From an uncultured Ruminococcus sp. (GTDB lineage: Bacteria; Bacillota; Clostridia; Oscillospirales; Ruminococcaceae), in the NCBI GenBank assembly GCA_937894495.1, contig CALCRR010000137.1, positions 1-12,580 on the forward strand: a DNA stretch of 12,580 nucleotides, written 5' to 3'. This document shows positions 6,635 to 12,378 of this stretch, piece after piece. The position numbers and the translations under genes were made by a program. Every line of letters starts with the position of its first letter. The stretch's first letter is position 1. Below the pieces are notes generated by a model that searched no databases, was not told the DNA's origin, and saw only the letters and a list, made by a program, of their open reading frames with translations.

Positions 6635-7489
6635 TTATCCTCCTATCTTTTCCGCCAGAGCTCTCAGCTTGCTCTCAAAGAGCTCAAAGTTTTTGCTGTC
6701 CTCATGCTGCTTGACAAAAGATACCAGCCTTGCTACGCTGTCCAGGGCATTGGCAAAATGGGCTCTGAACTCGTCTATATCGTCCCTGACCTCCACCGTT
6801 TCGGTGACTGTGACCGTCTCTGTCTGCGGCTTTTGTGAGCAAAGCTCCTTTATCCTGTCCTCCAGCTGAGCAGCATGGGCTTTCAGACTGTCCCTGTCGG
6901 TCTCTGCTATGCTCGCCCTGCGTGCTGCATCTTCACGCTGCTTCGACTCTTTTTCAGTGAGCTTTTGCTGCTCTTTAAGCTTGCCCTGAAGATATTCAAT
7001 GCGCTCCTTAGCCTGCGAGACATCACTGTTCTTAGTCCTGAGCTTTTCCAGCTTCTCAAAGGTCACCTGCTTTTCCTCCTCCAGCCGCTTGTTCTCGGCT
7101 TTCAGCTCGGCGATAGCTTTTTCCAGCTGAGATTTGGAGACTGCTTCCACATCTACCCTCTGCTCTATCTCTGTTTTTTCCTCATCACTGAGGGTCGAGA
7201 TAAGATACAGCTTGGATATCCCCAGTCTCCCCGGGGAGATACCGTCGGGGAAGCGTTCTGCCACTGCGATGTACTTGCAGGCTTGCTTATAACTCAGCTC
7301 ATGCTCCTTTATGCAGTAGTCTTCAAATGTCTCATATCCCAGTGATATATACAGCCTGCCGTCACGTATCTCCTTCAGATCCTTGCAGATCTCAAAAAGG
7401 CTTTCCTGCGCCGCCCTGACATTCGCCGATATTCTTCGGCTAAGCAGCACGGCACGGTCATAGTTTTCAGTGCTTGTAAGCTCATTCAT
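6635..7489 (-). CDS. DUF3102-like N-terminus plus long coiled coil
   Basis: A 284-residue protein. The N-terminal 110 residues (SANVRAAQESLFEICKDLKEI, LYISLGYETFEDYC, LSYKQACKYI) resemble the DUF3102-type helical domain found in phage and plasmid proteins that carry a helix-turn-helix-like segment. From about 118 to 218 it is a continuous charged coiled coil. It then has a short Thr/Val/Glu linker (TETVTVTETVEV) and a C-terminal helical cap. The start lies in an ATGA overlap with the PcfJ-like gene, and the stop lies three bases before the ATPase. The build suggests a DNA-binding, oligomerising accessory factor of replication or segregation, comparable in outline to KfrA-like proteins. That is inference, and no enzymatic motif is seen. 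Confidence 0.78.
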   Translation of the reverse strand: MNELTSTENYDRAVLLSRRISANVRAAQESLFEICKDLKEIRDGRLYISLGYETFEDYCIKEHELSYKQACKYIAVAERFPDGISPGRLGISKLYLISTLSDEEKTEIEQRVDVEAVSKSQLEKAIAELKAENKRLEEEKQVTFEKLEKLRTKNSDVSQAKERIEYLQGKLKEQQKLTEKESKQREDAARRASIAETDRDSLKAHAAQLEDRIKELCSQKPQTETVTVTETVEVRDDIDEFRAHFANALDSVARLVSFVKQHEDSKNFELFESKLRALAEKIGG

Positions 7490-8817
7490 GCGGTTTTCCT
7501 CGCTTTCTGTGTTTTAAGCCTGTCAAGATATTCCTGATATGCTTTTTCAAAAATTCTGATCTTCTCGGGCTTGGGCTTGCCGCCCCTGCTCTCAACGTTG
7601 TTTTTGTACCCCCTGCACTGCACTATGTCCAGCTCTTTGCTGACTTCGACAGTGTAGTACGGTTCATCGGAGCGATCTGCCCTGCGCAGAAACATGATAT
7701 GGAGCACGCCCTTTGCATGGCGCTCGGCGTAGCCCGCAACGCAGTGACCGAGCCTTGCACCCTCGCTGACTATTTCCTGCACTGACTCCGGCTGCCTTAT
7801 GATCAGCCCGTCATATGCAAAGCTCAGCTTCTCACGCTCCCCGTAAAATTTCATCATTATTTTGGTAAGCTCTGCGTTTTCCTTTTCTTTGCGCTCATTT
7901 TCAATAGCTTCTTCAATAAGAGTCAGCTCCTCATGCTTTGCACCGAGATCTCTCGGGAACAATACCGTGCGGTCACTCATATCATATTTCAGCCGTCTGC
8001 ACTGGTCGAGGTAGTCCTTGTAGTCGTTTATATCCTCACAGTTCTGCCTGTACAGCCATCTGACCAGCTTTACAGGGTCCCGCCCTGTCACCTTGAACAC
8101 ATTGTCCAGCGTTTCGCAGCAGCAGCCGACGATCTGTGTGAACATCATAAGCTCCTGCGTTTTCAGGTCAGGGTATGCAGTGCGCCAGTGAATGAAGCTG
8201 AGGTACAGTTCTTCTCTGCCTTTCAGCGCCTTGAACTCAGCCCTGTTCAGCCCCAGCATTTTCAGCATGTCGTTTGTTTTCCAGTTTATATTCCTGTCAA
8301 CGGTCAACCGTTCCTGTGTGCCCCAATAACCATAATATTCGCTGCTGATGAGCCCGCTGTAGCCCTGCTTCATAAGATACTCGACATTCGGGTGCCTGAT
8401 GTACAATGCAAGGTAGCTCATAAGCAGATCTCCATGATACCTGTCTGCCTGTGAATAACGCATATCGCTGTTTTTTATTGCATCATATCCAAGCACCGAA
8501 TAGCTGTTGTCAAAGCTATAGCCGTAGCTCGTCTTGGCAAATCTCGGCTCGGTAAACTTGGTGCGTATCGCCCACTTGATGCCGTCATCCGAACCGTAAC
8601 GCACGTAGCCGTCCTTAGCAAAAACGTATCTCTGACGTTCTGCAAGAGCATCCTTGCCGCCCCTTGAATAGTGGTGGAAGCACCTCACGAACAGCTCGCG
8701 CCCACGTGTGAGAAACACAGCATAATTGTTAGAGCCCTTCTTCTGCATCTTCTCCATGAGCTCCCTCGGAACGGGCGGAAACACACACAGCAGACTCTCC
8801 TTTCGCTCTTTTCTCAT
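7486..8817 (-). CDS. PcfJ-like protein
   Basis: A 443-residue protein matching the PcfJ-like family, named after a conjugative plasmid pCF10 gene and widespread in Firmicutes phages and ICEs. The diagnostic C-terminal part contains LGHCVAGYAERHAKG (about residues 356-370), FLRR, EPYYTVEV (385-392) and QCRGYKNN (400-407). The N-terminal 300 residues are aromatic-rich and less distinctive. Biochemical function is not established to my knowledge. I chose the ATG at 8817 because CAGGAGGGCGAT lies just before it; the frame stays open 12 codons further upstream without a better start. The PcfK-like gene lies 13 bases upstream, reproducing the PcfK-PcfJ pairing seen in other mobile elements and strengthening both calls. 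Confidence 0.88.
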   Translation of the reverse strand: MRKERKESLLCVFPPVPRELMEKMQKKGSNNYAVFLTRGRELFVRCFHHYSRGGKDALAERQRYVFAKDGYVRYGSDDGIKWAIRTKFTEPRFAKTSYGYSFDNSYSVLGYDAIKNSDMRYSQADRYHGDLLMSYLALYIRHPNVEYLMKQGYSGLISSEYYGYWGTQERLTVDRNINWKTNDMLKMLGLNRAEFKALKGREELYLSFIHWRTAYPDLKTQELMMFTQIVGCCCETLDNVFKVTGRDPVKLVRWLYRQNCEDINDYKDYLDQCRRLKYDMSDRTVLFPRDLGAKHEELTLIEEAIENERKEKENAELTKIMMKFYGEREKLSFAYDGLIIRQPESVQEIVSEGARLGHCVAGYAERHAKGVLHIMFLRRADRSDEPYYTVEVSKELDIVQCRGYKNNVESRGGKPKPEKIRIFEKAYQEYLDRLKTQKARKTA

Positions 8818-8830
8818 ATCGCCCTCCTGA

Positions 8831-9196
8831 CTAAAAGTCCAGCAGCTCATCAAGGCTCAGCTCGACCTTGCTGCTCACGGTTATGGGCTTCTCTGCAGGT
8901 GTATTCGATGATCCACCGTCACCCAGATCTAAGGTCAGCGCCATATGGACCTTTGCTGTCGGGAAGTAAAATGCCACCGCACGTTTATATACCTCCAGAT
9001 CGGATATGCTGCCCTGAACGCCTTTGACGCAGGCTTTCAGGCAGTCGGCGAAGCTTTCGCCCTGCAATACTGCCTGCTCAAACTCTGCGTTCTGACGGCA
9101 GAAGTCTGCAAGTGCTGCTTCCACAGCAGGCTGCACAGCTTTTTCATGCCCTGTGAGCTTTACAGCCTTGAGGTCAGCTTTGAATTTTTCGGTCAT
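8831..9196 (-). CDS. PcfK-like protein
   Basis: A 121-residue protein of PcfK-like type. It has an N-terminal helix (MTEKFKADLKAV), a region FADCLKACVKGVQGSISDLEVYKRAVAFYFPTA (split here as FADCLKACVKG and SDLEVYKRAVAFYF) matching the family's conserved cysteine/helix and VY-x-x-A-x-x-Y-F pattern, and a polar linker followed by an acidic tail ending LSLDELLDF. The ATG at 9196 is favoured because GAGGA lies 6-7 bases upstream; the alternatives at 9202 and 9217 have no usable spacing. It lies directly upstream of the PcfJ-like gene. The LDELLDF-type tail is a likely protein-contact peptide. No function beyond the association with PcfJ can be given. Confidence 0.78.
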   Translation of the reverse strand: MTEKFKADLKAVKLTGHEKAVQPAVEAALADFCRQNAEFEQAVLQGESFADCLKACVKGVQGSISDLEVYKRAVAFYFPTAKVHMALTLDLGDGGSSNTPAEKPITVSSKVELSLDELLDF

Positions 9197-9198
9197 AG

Positions 9199-9432
9199 TC
9201 ATTCCTCGCACCCCCAAACAAGCCCTCTGACGATATCGGCATACACCTCGCCCAGCTCCCAGGCTCTTGTCTCTTCGGGAGTCAGCGTCTCATAGATAGC
9301 CAGCAGCTTTTTTCGCGCGGACTCCAGGGCTTGACAACTGATTTTTTGTGTGTTATTATATTCCTGTAAGTATTTACTTTTTGAGCTTGTCACTGTTGGC
9401 GCAGGGGCAGGCTCATTCTTTTTGTCAGACAT
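9199..9432 (-). CDS. Hypothetical phage protein, 77 aa
   Basis: Not recognised. The first 25 residues are a low-complexity polar tail (MSDKKNEPAPAPTVTSSKS), followed by a helical domain (LQEYNNTQKISCQALESARKK, LLAIYETLTPEETRAWELGEVYADIV) ending GLVWGCEE. No membrane segment is visible. I chose the ATG at 9432 because AAGGAGG lies about 10 bases in front of it; an in-frame start at 9453 has no ribosome site. It overlaps the stop of the upstream 53-residue gene by eight bases (ATGTCTGA), and the PcfK-like gene begins immediately after it. The small size and position suggest an accessory protein of the PcfK/PcfJ group, which is only a positional guess. Confidence 0.72.
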   Translation of the reverse strand: MSDKKNEPAPAPTVTSSKSKYLQEYNNTQKISCQALESARKKLLAIYETLTPEETRAWELGEVYADIVRGLVWGCEE

Positions 9433-9586
9433 CTTTTTTATCCTCCTTATCAAAAAATTCCTCTGCTTCCTCGTAGTTATCAGCCATGAGCACCGCCATG
9501 GTCAGCACTGTCACCAGCAGGACAAGTCCCAGCAGCACCACTATGAACAGCGCTTTGGCGGCGTTTGTAAGTATCAGCTCTCTCAT
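9425..9586 (-). CDS. Small single-pass membrane protein, 53 aa
   Basis: A short reading frame fills what would otherwise be the only gap in this part of the operon. It begins MRELILTNAAKALFIVV and has one strong hydrophobic segment (about residues 12-35: ALFIVVLLGLVLLVTVLTMAV). A soluble acidic tail (DNYEEAEEFFDKEDKKDV) follows. Its ATG overlaps the previous stop as ATGA and its stop overlaps the next start by eight bases, exactly the local pattern. This is the main reason to accept it, since its size alone would not be convincing. A single-pass protein with a charged tail could be an exclusion factor, an antiholin-like regulator or a membrane tether; the sequence does not decide among these. 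Confidence 0.65.
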   Translation of the reverse strand: MRELILTNAAKALFIVVLLGLVLLVTVLTMAVLMADNYEEAEEFFDKEDKKDV

Positions 9587-9801
9587 TCTCTGTTACACTC
9601 CTTTCTCAGCCGTTCCCTGTCACGCTTGATAAGCTCGTCCTTGCGCTCCAGGCGGCTGCTCTGCACCAGTATCAGCACCAGCAGTATGGTGGCAAACACC
9701 GCCGTGAGATACCCTGCAGCACCGCCCTTGAACAGCCCTGCAAAGGTCACTGTCAGCCAGACCATAAGCGTGATGCCTGCTTCGAGTTCGTCGTTTTTCA
9801 T
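9583..9801 (-). CDS. Small membrane protein with two predicted helices, 72 aa
   Basis: Not a recognised family. Residues 8-28 (AGITLMVWLTVTFAGLFKGG) and 29-47 (AGYLTAVFATILLVLILVQ) form two closely spaced hydrophobic segments, followed by a highly charged C-terminal helix (RLERKDELIKRDRERLRKE). The layout resembles small holin-like proteins in outline, but this gene is in an early operon rather than beside an endolysin, so I do not call it a holin. The ATG overlaps the upstream stop (ATGA) and its own stop overlaps the following 53-residue membrane-protein gene (ATGA). The two are therefore probably translated together and may interact, with one tail basic and the other acidic. Confidence 0.74.
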   Translation of the reverse strand: MKNDELEAGITLMVWLTVTFAGLFKGGAAGYLTAVFATILLVLILVQSSRLERKDELIKRDRERLRKECNRE

Positions 9802-10037
9802 GTTGTCACCTCACTTTCGGTCGTGCTCCTCTCCCTTATCCAGTCCAGGAGAAGATTTTCATAGATCTCATACACCCACTCGGTCATTTTTATCGCCACG
9901 CCAAAGGGGTACACCCTCTGCTGCAGCCCCAGACCCAGCTTGTTCTGGGTGGTTTTCATGCCGTGCTCCGCAAGTATCTCACAGGCTTTTGCTGTGGAGA
10001 TCACTTTTATTTTGGGTATTTCGGTCGTTGGGTTCAT
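9798..10037 (-). CDS. Excisionase/MerR-like DNA-binding protein, 79 aa
   Basis: A 79-residue protein with the arrangement of small phage winged-helix regulators. It has a helix-turn-helix (ISTAKACEILAEHGMKTTQNKLGLGLQQ, written as ISTAKACEILAEHG then TTQNKLGLGLQQ), a wing carrying VYPFGVAIK, and a C-terminal strand/helix (WVYEIYENLLLDWIRER). The GLQQ-x-x-x-PFGVAIK pattern is common in Firmicutes phage proteins of this type encoded just after cro. GAGGTGA sits correctly before the ATG at 10037. It is the second gene of the leftward operon. It could control early transcription or help excision. No integrase is present in this window to support an excisionase role. Confidence 0.78.
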   Translation of the reverse strand: MNPTTEIPKIKVISTAKACEILAEHGMKTTQNKLGLGLQQRVYPFGVAIKMTEWVYEIYENLLLDWIRERSTTESEVTT

Positions 10038-10064
10038 AGTGTCACCTCGCTTTCAGATCTTCAA

Positions 10065-10080
10065 GTCGCATTTATGCGAC
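10065..10080. promoter_or_regulatory. Operator-like palindrome overlapping the cro-like stop codon
   Basis: GTCGCATTTATGCGAC is a perfect 16-bp palindrome with a 2-base centre. Its 14-bp core is the same palindrome as the one at 10303-10316. The TAA stop of the cro-like gene lies inside the site. It is 28 bases before the next gene's start, so repressor bound here could act as a roadblock or looping site within the operon. Confidence 0.7.
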
Positions 10081-10284
10081 TGTTTGACTAAAAAAAATAG
10101 CTGATGCTTCATCGCCTGTCAGCGAAAGGACCTCAACAAGCCTGTCCGCTTCACCTATCTCAAAGGAGTTGTTCTTTAGTTTGCGATAAAACGTCGCAGG
10201 ATTGATACCAAGCTCTGCGGAAACAATTTCTATAGTCTTACCCTTCTCTACGATCTTACCTTTGAGTTTTTGAACGTCGAGCAT
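10072..10284 (-). CDS. Cro-like XRE-type regulator, 70 aa
   Basis: A 70-residue single-domain helix-turn-helix protein. KGKIVEKGKTIEIVSAELGI leads into NPATFYRKLKNN (recognition helix around residues 28-40), followed by FEIGEADRLVEVLSLTGDEASAIFF. The domain ending DEASAIFF is typical of small phage regulators of this class. It is the first gene of the leftward operon, divergent from the CI-type repressor and flanked on both sides by the same operator palindrome, which is the position of Cro. GAGGTGAT precedes the ATG. By analogy it would repress the lysogenic promoter and limit its own; it and CI probably read the same TCGCAT half-sites, which is inferred from the arrangement. Confidence 0.86.
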   Translation of the reverse strand: MLDVQKLKGKIVEKGKTIEIVSAELGINPATFYRKLKNNSFEIGEADRLVEVLSLTGDEASAIFFSQTVA

Positions 10285-10302
10285 TTTATCACCTCATTTC
10301 TG

Positions 10303-10316
10303 TCGCATAAATGCGA
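10303..10316. promoter_or_regulatory. Operator-like palindrome in the leader of the leftward operon
   Basis: TCGCATAAATGCGA is a perfect palindrome (6-bp arms, 2-base centre). It lies just downstream of the predicted leftward transcription start and upstream of the cro-like ribosome site. A bound repressor here would block the leftward promoter. It has the same 14-bp core as 10065-10080. Confidence 0.72.
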
Positions 10317-10329
10317 TTTGTTTGAATAT

Positions 10330-10358
10330 ATAATATCACAATATTTTTGCTTTGTCAA
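10330..10358 (-). promoter_or_regulatory. Leftward early promoter (PR-like)
   Basis: On the minus strand there is a perfect -35 box TTGACA (10353-10358), a 17-base spacer ending TGA (a TGn extended -10), and a -10 box TATTAT (10330-10335). Expected start of transcription is around 10323. This is the only strong promoter I find for the leftward operon. Confidence 0.85.
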
Positions 10359-10383
10359 TACCTTTTTCGCATTTTTTTAGAAT

Positions 10384-10404
10384 TTTTTTGAAAATTTCAA
10401 AAAA
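10384..10404. repeat. Perfect 21-bp AT-rich inverted repeat between the divergent promoters
   Basis: TTTTTTGAAA and TTTCAAAAAA (10 bp each) flank one central A. The repeat sits between the -35 boxes of the leftward (10353-10358) and rightward (10409-10414) promoters. It does not share the TCGCAT half-site. Possible roles are an UP element serving both promoters, a bent-DNA spacer, or a site for another regulator. Confidence 0.6.
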
Positions 10405-10408
10405 GCTA

Positions 10409-10437
10409 TTGCATTTTTGCGAAAAATGTGATATACT
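10409..10437 (+). promoter_or_regulatory. Rightward repressor promoter (PRM-like) with overlapping operator variant
   Basis: -35 TTGCAT (10409-10414), 17-base spacer, extended -10 TGA-TATACT (10429-10437); transcription would start about 30 bases before the repressor ATG. The bases 10409-10422 (TTGCATTTTTGCGA) match the operator TCGCATTTATGCGA at 12 of 14 positions, so a regulator bound there would cover the -35 box. Confidence 0.78.
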
Positions 10438-10474
10438 AGTATCAAAGCAGAATACAGCAAAGGAGTTGAAGGAT

Positions 10475-11122
10475 ATGACTATAGGAGAAAGAATACGTTC
10501 AAGACGAAAAGAGCTTGGGCTGACCGTTGATGAACTAGCCGAAAAGCTGGGCAAAAACCGAGCTACCATATACCGTTATGAGAGCAATGAGATAGAGAAG
10601 CTCCCCACAACAGTCCTTGAGCCACTGGCTGCCGTTTTAAATGTTACACCGGCATATCTGATGGGCTGGAAGACCGCTGACGAGAGAATTGAGCCAAACG
10701 CAGTTATCCTTCCTGAAAACAATATCAGAATGATACCTGTTTTCGACAGTGTTGCTGCAGGCTTTGGCGCTTATGCCGATGACCATATCATTGATTATAT
10801 GCCCATTTATATAGTGGGTGATAATGAAGCTTCCAACACCATAATCATAAATGTCAAAGGTAATTCAATGTATCCGAAGATAGAGGACGGAGACAGTATA
10901 CAGGTGCTTCGGCAGGACTGGGCTGAAAGCGGTCAGGTGGCTGTTATCATGATAGGTGATGAAAACAGCGTGGTAGTTAAAAAAATAGTCTACGATCATG
11001 ATAAAGAGACCGCCGAGCTTATATCATTCAACCCCGAATATGCGCCAAGAGTTTTTAAAGGTCCCGAAATAGAAGATCTAAGGATACTTGGAGTGGTAAA
11101 GAAAGTCATCAAGGAGCTGTGA
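10475..11122 (+). CDS. CI-type repressor: XRE DNA-binding domain plus LexA/S24 self-cleavage domain
   Basis: This 215-residue protein should maintain lysogeny and be inactivated by RecA-stimulated self-cleavage. The XRE domain covers about residues 3-62 (IGERIRSRRKELGLTVDELA, GKNRATIYRYESNE). The LexA-like domain covers about 86-213: cleavage site A95-G96 in SVAAGFGA, catalytic serine S131 in GNSMYPKIEDGD, and catalytic lysine K169 in VVVKKI. All needed residues are present, so the switch looks inducible by DNA damage. I chose the ATG at 10475 because AAAGGAG lies at 10459-10465 and the promoter lies at 10409-10437; the frame stays open upstream, but that part would precede the promoter. The stop overlaps a GTG of the next gene. 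Confidence 0.96.
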   Translation: MTIGERIRSRRKELGLTVDELAEKLGKNRATIYRYESNEIEKLPTTVLEPLAAVLNVTPAYLMGWKTADERIEPNAVILPENNIRMIPVFDSVAAGFGAYADDHIIDYMPIYIVGDNEASNTIIINVKGNSMYPKIEDGDSIQVLRQDWAESGQVAVIMIGDENSVVVKKIVYDHDKETAELISFNPEYAPRVFKGPEIEDLRILGVVKKVIKEL

Positions 11123-11130
11123 TTTCAGTA

Positions 11131-12207
11131 ATGTCTAAGAAAAAAACCAGGTCTGTTGCCGAGCTGCCATTTTTCCTGCTTCTGATCCTGTTCCCGTTTA
11201 CGGTGCTGTACTACGCTTTTAAGCTCATAGTTTATATTTTTGATAATAAGGTGCTAAGGGCGACCTTGGGCAGCTTTATTGTGATAAGCACATTTTCGGC
11301 TCTTATCCTTTATGCATCAGACCGTCCGGGGCTGTTTGCGGATAAAAGTACAGGCGATAGATACAAAGTGATCTTTGCTGTTGTTTCTGTTACATATTTT
11401 GCTCTTTATCTTACCATACTTTCATCGGATAATAAGCATAAGCATACTATTGCAAAGCTGGATGAAATGGACGGTCACAGCTTTGAAAATGCCTGCGCTG
11501 ATATATTGAAAGCCAACGGTTTTAAAAATGTCAGAGTCACAAAAGGCTCGGGCGATTTCGGCATTGATATACTCGCCGAAAAAGAAGGCAGAAAATACGG
11601 AGTTCAATGCAAAAGATATGAGCACAGGCTGGACAATAAGCCTATACAAGAGGTCGTCGGCGGACTGGCATATTACGGCTGCACCAATGCAGCAGTAATG
11701 ACAAACAGCGATTTTACCCAGCCTGCCAGACGTCTTGCAGAGGTAAATAATGTTGAGCTGTGGGACAGAGATGTTTTATACAATATGCTCGCAAAAAAGC
11801 GAGTACGCACTGAGCGTTCATCTGCACCTGCTGCCAATAATGAGATCACCGAGCATGATGCGGCGGTCAAGCTCAATGCTTTGAATGAATACCGCAGAGA
11901 TATCCCCTGTATCCTTAAAGACCTCACAGAAAAGCTTACACTTTATTTTCAGTCGGACGGCATTGATGCTGAGATCGTAAACATAGATATCATCTACGAA
12001 GAAAATGCTGCCCTTTTTGAGATAAAGCCTAAGCTGGGTATTTCGGTCAAGGAGCTGAAAAAATATACAAGACAAATATCAGATCGCAACGGTATGGGTG
12101 ATGTAGAGTTCGTATTCCCGTCGGCAACACCGGGGACAGTCGGTTTTAAAATACCGCTGCCCGATAATTACAGAACAGCTTCACTGACAGTGGGGCAAGA
12201 CAATTGA
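11131..12207 (+). CDS. Membrane-anchored Mrr-type nuclease with FtsK alpha-like C-terminal domain
   Basis: About 358 residues. Three hydrophobic segments (about 11-37, 44-63, 78-99) form a membrane anchor. Residues 110-215 are an Mrr-type restriction endonuclease domain: E119 in HSFEN, D146 in GSGDFGIDI, Q159-C-K161, then VVGGLAYYGC and TNSDFTQPARRLA. A polar linker (225-250) precedes a C-terminal domain (about 258-345) reading like the FtsK/SpoIIIE alpha domain: GIDAEIVNI, ALFEIKPKLGISVKEL, FVFPSATPGTVGFKIPLP. The Walker-containing motor domain is absent. Mrr domains cut DNA, often modified DNA. The start is uncertain: AAGGAG at 11111-11116 is 14 bases from this ATG and 2 bases from an alternative GTG at 11119 that overlaps the repressor stop. 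Co-expression with CI suggests a lysogen-phase role. Confidence 0.86.
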   Translation: MSKKKTRSVAELPFFLLLILFPFTVLYYAFKLIVYIFDNKVLRATLGSFIVISTFSALILYASDRPGLFADKSTGDRYKVIFAVVSVTYFALYLTILSSDNKHKHTIAKLDEMDGHSFENACADILKANGFKNVRVTKGSGDFGIDILAEKEGRKYGVQCKRYEHRLDNKPIQEVVGGLAYYGCTNAAVMTNSDFTQPARRLAEVNNVELWDRDVLYNMLAKKRVRTERSSAPAANNEITEHDAAVKLNALNEYRRDIPCILKDLTEKLTLYFQSDGIDAEIVNIDIIYEENAALFEIKPKLGISVKELKKYTRQISDRNGMGDVEFVFPSATPGTVGFKIPLPDNYRTASLTVGQDN

Positions 12208-12298
12208 TAAACTTATAAAAACAGGAAAGTTTCACCAAGCTATGCATATAACGGCGTGGTTGATTGCTAAATCAGATAGGTATCCTGCAGAAGAATGA
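12188..12298 (+). other. Possible gene remnant after the nuclease gene; otherwise no gene in 12208-12378
   Basis: An open frame ending at 12298 encodes a protein-like tail (KLIKTGKFHQAMHITAW, then LIAKSDRYPAEE). It lacks a credible start: the only ATG (12242) leaves 18 residues and a distant GGAAAG. It could be the C-terminal end of a gene cut by insertion of the phage-like module, or chance. The rest of the gap holds three copies of GATAGGT (12275, 12308, and inverted at 12399 inside the next gene) and the terminator. Confidence 0.2.
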
Positions 12299-12354
12299 AG
12301 TCAACAAGATAGGTTTGATGAGTCTCGGATTCATTATATGTAATTGAGTATTAA

Positions 12355-12374
12355 GGCGCATGGAGTAATGCGCC
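12355..12374. terminator. Hairpin terminator between convergent genes
   Basis: GGCGCAT, loop GGAGTA, ATGCGCC form a 7-bp GC-rich stem. It begins four bases past the stop of the leftward partial gene. Only short T-runs follow on either side (TTAAT leftward; CTTCTT rightward), so strength is uncertain. It is well placed to end that gene and possibly the rightward repressor-nuclease transcript. Confidence 0.6.
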
Positions 12375-12378
12375 CTTC

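Noticed and set aside
6315..6869. Plus-strand ORF of 184 codons
   Set aside because: It lies antisense to the SbcC-like ATPase and DUF3102-like genes and has a composition typical of a shadow frame.
8818..8853. Twelve-residue N-terminal extension of the PcfJ-like protein
   Set aside because: The ATG at 8817 has CAGGAGG just upstream, and the extension would overlap the preceding gene without a ribosome site.
9583..9801. Calling the two-helix membrane protein a holin
   Set aside because: No endolysin or structural genes nearby and it lies in the early operon; many small two-helix proteins are not holins.
9350..10039. Long plus-strand ORF (229 codons), Ser/Arg-rich
   Set aside because: It is antisense to five well-supported overlapping genes, has low-complexity composition and no recognisable domain or ribosome site.
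10352..10474. Upstream extension of the CI reading frame (41 extra residues starting MSIPFSH)
   Set aside because: It precedes the predicted promoter and transcription start, while the internal ATG at 10475 has a good AAAGGAG site and begins a normal XRE domain.
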